DNA from: Podarcis raffonei
Lineage: Eukaryota > Chordata > Lepidosauria > Squamata > Lacertidae
Assembly (NCBI RefSeq): GCF_027172205.1
Contig: NC_070606.1
Coordinates: forward strand, 98,714,534 to 98,778,533
Length of the DNA stretch: 64,000 bases
Direction of reading: 5' to 3'
Shown here: piece after piece, positions 63,805 through 64,000 of the stretch
Layout of the letters: every line of letters begins with the position of its first letter
Numbering within the stretch: position 1 is the stretch's first letter
The notes under the pieces: model-generated
Seen by the model: the letters and a program-made list of their open reading frames with translations, nothing else
Databases searched by the model: none
What the model was told of the DNA's origin: nothing
Translations under genes and position numbers: made by a program

Positions 63805-64000
63805 TGTTATGTACTGAGCTGAATCCTAGAACAATAGGGTCCAGAATGCAGCAGTCTGATTGGTCTGCAGGAGCCACCCAATCCAGCTCCAGGTGGAAGT
63901 TGAAATATACTTGGAGTCGAGAGTGGATTTCATGCTCTTTATTCAGCTCATAGTGGTGAGGAGGAATGGAAGTTCCCCCAGAATGTCTGCTTTATATCCA
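63805..64000. mobile_element. Two Ty3/gypsy-like LTR pieces, head to head (fossil)
   Basis: 63805-63900 is the sense start of the LTR (TGTTATGTACTGAGC). From 63901 an antisense copy begins (TGAAATATAC) and runs off the window. Broken, at least two pieces. Confidence 0.8.

Overview
This window is vertebrate nuclear DNA, almost certainly from a squamate reptile and probably a lizard. The evidence is eight Sauria-type SINEs (tRNA-like head, BovB-like tail), BovB/RTE, L2 and CR1 LINE pieces, a Penelope-like element, and many Tigger-like and hAT-like MITEs, together with spliced host genes whose exons obey GT-AG rules and keep phase. The lacertid guess is inference. Everything was read by eye; no database was searched.

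Host genes, left to right. (1) Minus strand, about 4.6-11.2 kb: two exons that may belong to one small zinc-ribbon gene that I do not recognise; its first exon lies in a CpG island at 10.96-11.34 kb. (2) Minus strand, 14.7-18.9 kb: a complete five-exon DYNLT2B (TCTEX1D2), dynein-2 light chain, 146 aa, starting in a CpG island that carries a 56/62-bp promoter-proximal tandem repeat. (3) Plus strand, 32.35-43.68 kb: a complete five-exon PDCD1 (PD-1), 267 aa, with signal peptide, IgV domain, transmembrane helix, a 35-bp exon 4, and an ITIM/ITSM tail. (4) Plus strand, 50-64 kb: a tandem cluster of receptor-transporting-protein (RTP) genes. One unit has lost its gene body (50.1-51.75 kb), one is intact with two exons (53.28-54.96 kb), and a third shows only exon 1 (61.17-61.32 kb). 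PDCD1 beside RTP5 is also the human 2q37.3 order, so the PDCD1-RTP linkage looks ancestral.

The rest is mostly repeats, often nested, with readable target-site duplications. 19.9-21.1 kb holds a Penelope-like element with a GIY-YIG endonuclease remnant, inverted terminal arms with hammerhead-ribozyme-like cores, and 111-bp direct repeats on both sides. LTR fossils (a Ty3/gypsy-like family and a second ERV-like family) lie at 24.7-26.4, 29.7-30.8, 42.98-43.24, 43.9-44.65, 47.4-47.65, 48.3-48.9 and 63.8-64.0 kb. A 474-bp inverted duplication (42.95-43.42 and 47.21-47.68 kb) brackets the last exon of PDCD1.

Functionally the host genes are separate: DYNLT2B serves ciliary retrograde transport, PDCD1 is an inhibitory lymphocyte receptor, and RTPs are zinc-binding chaperones for membrane receptors, some of them interferon-induced in mammals. 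Both RTP first exons here have the same IRF-type double-GAAA motif about 165 bp upstream of the start codon. That conserved spacing, the gutted RTP unit and the inverted repeat around PDCD1 exon 5 are the most interesting observations.
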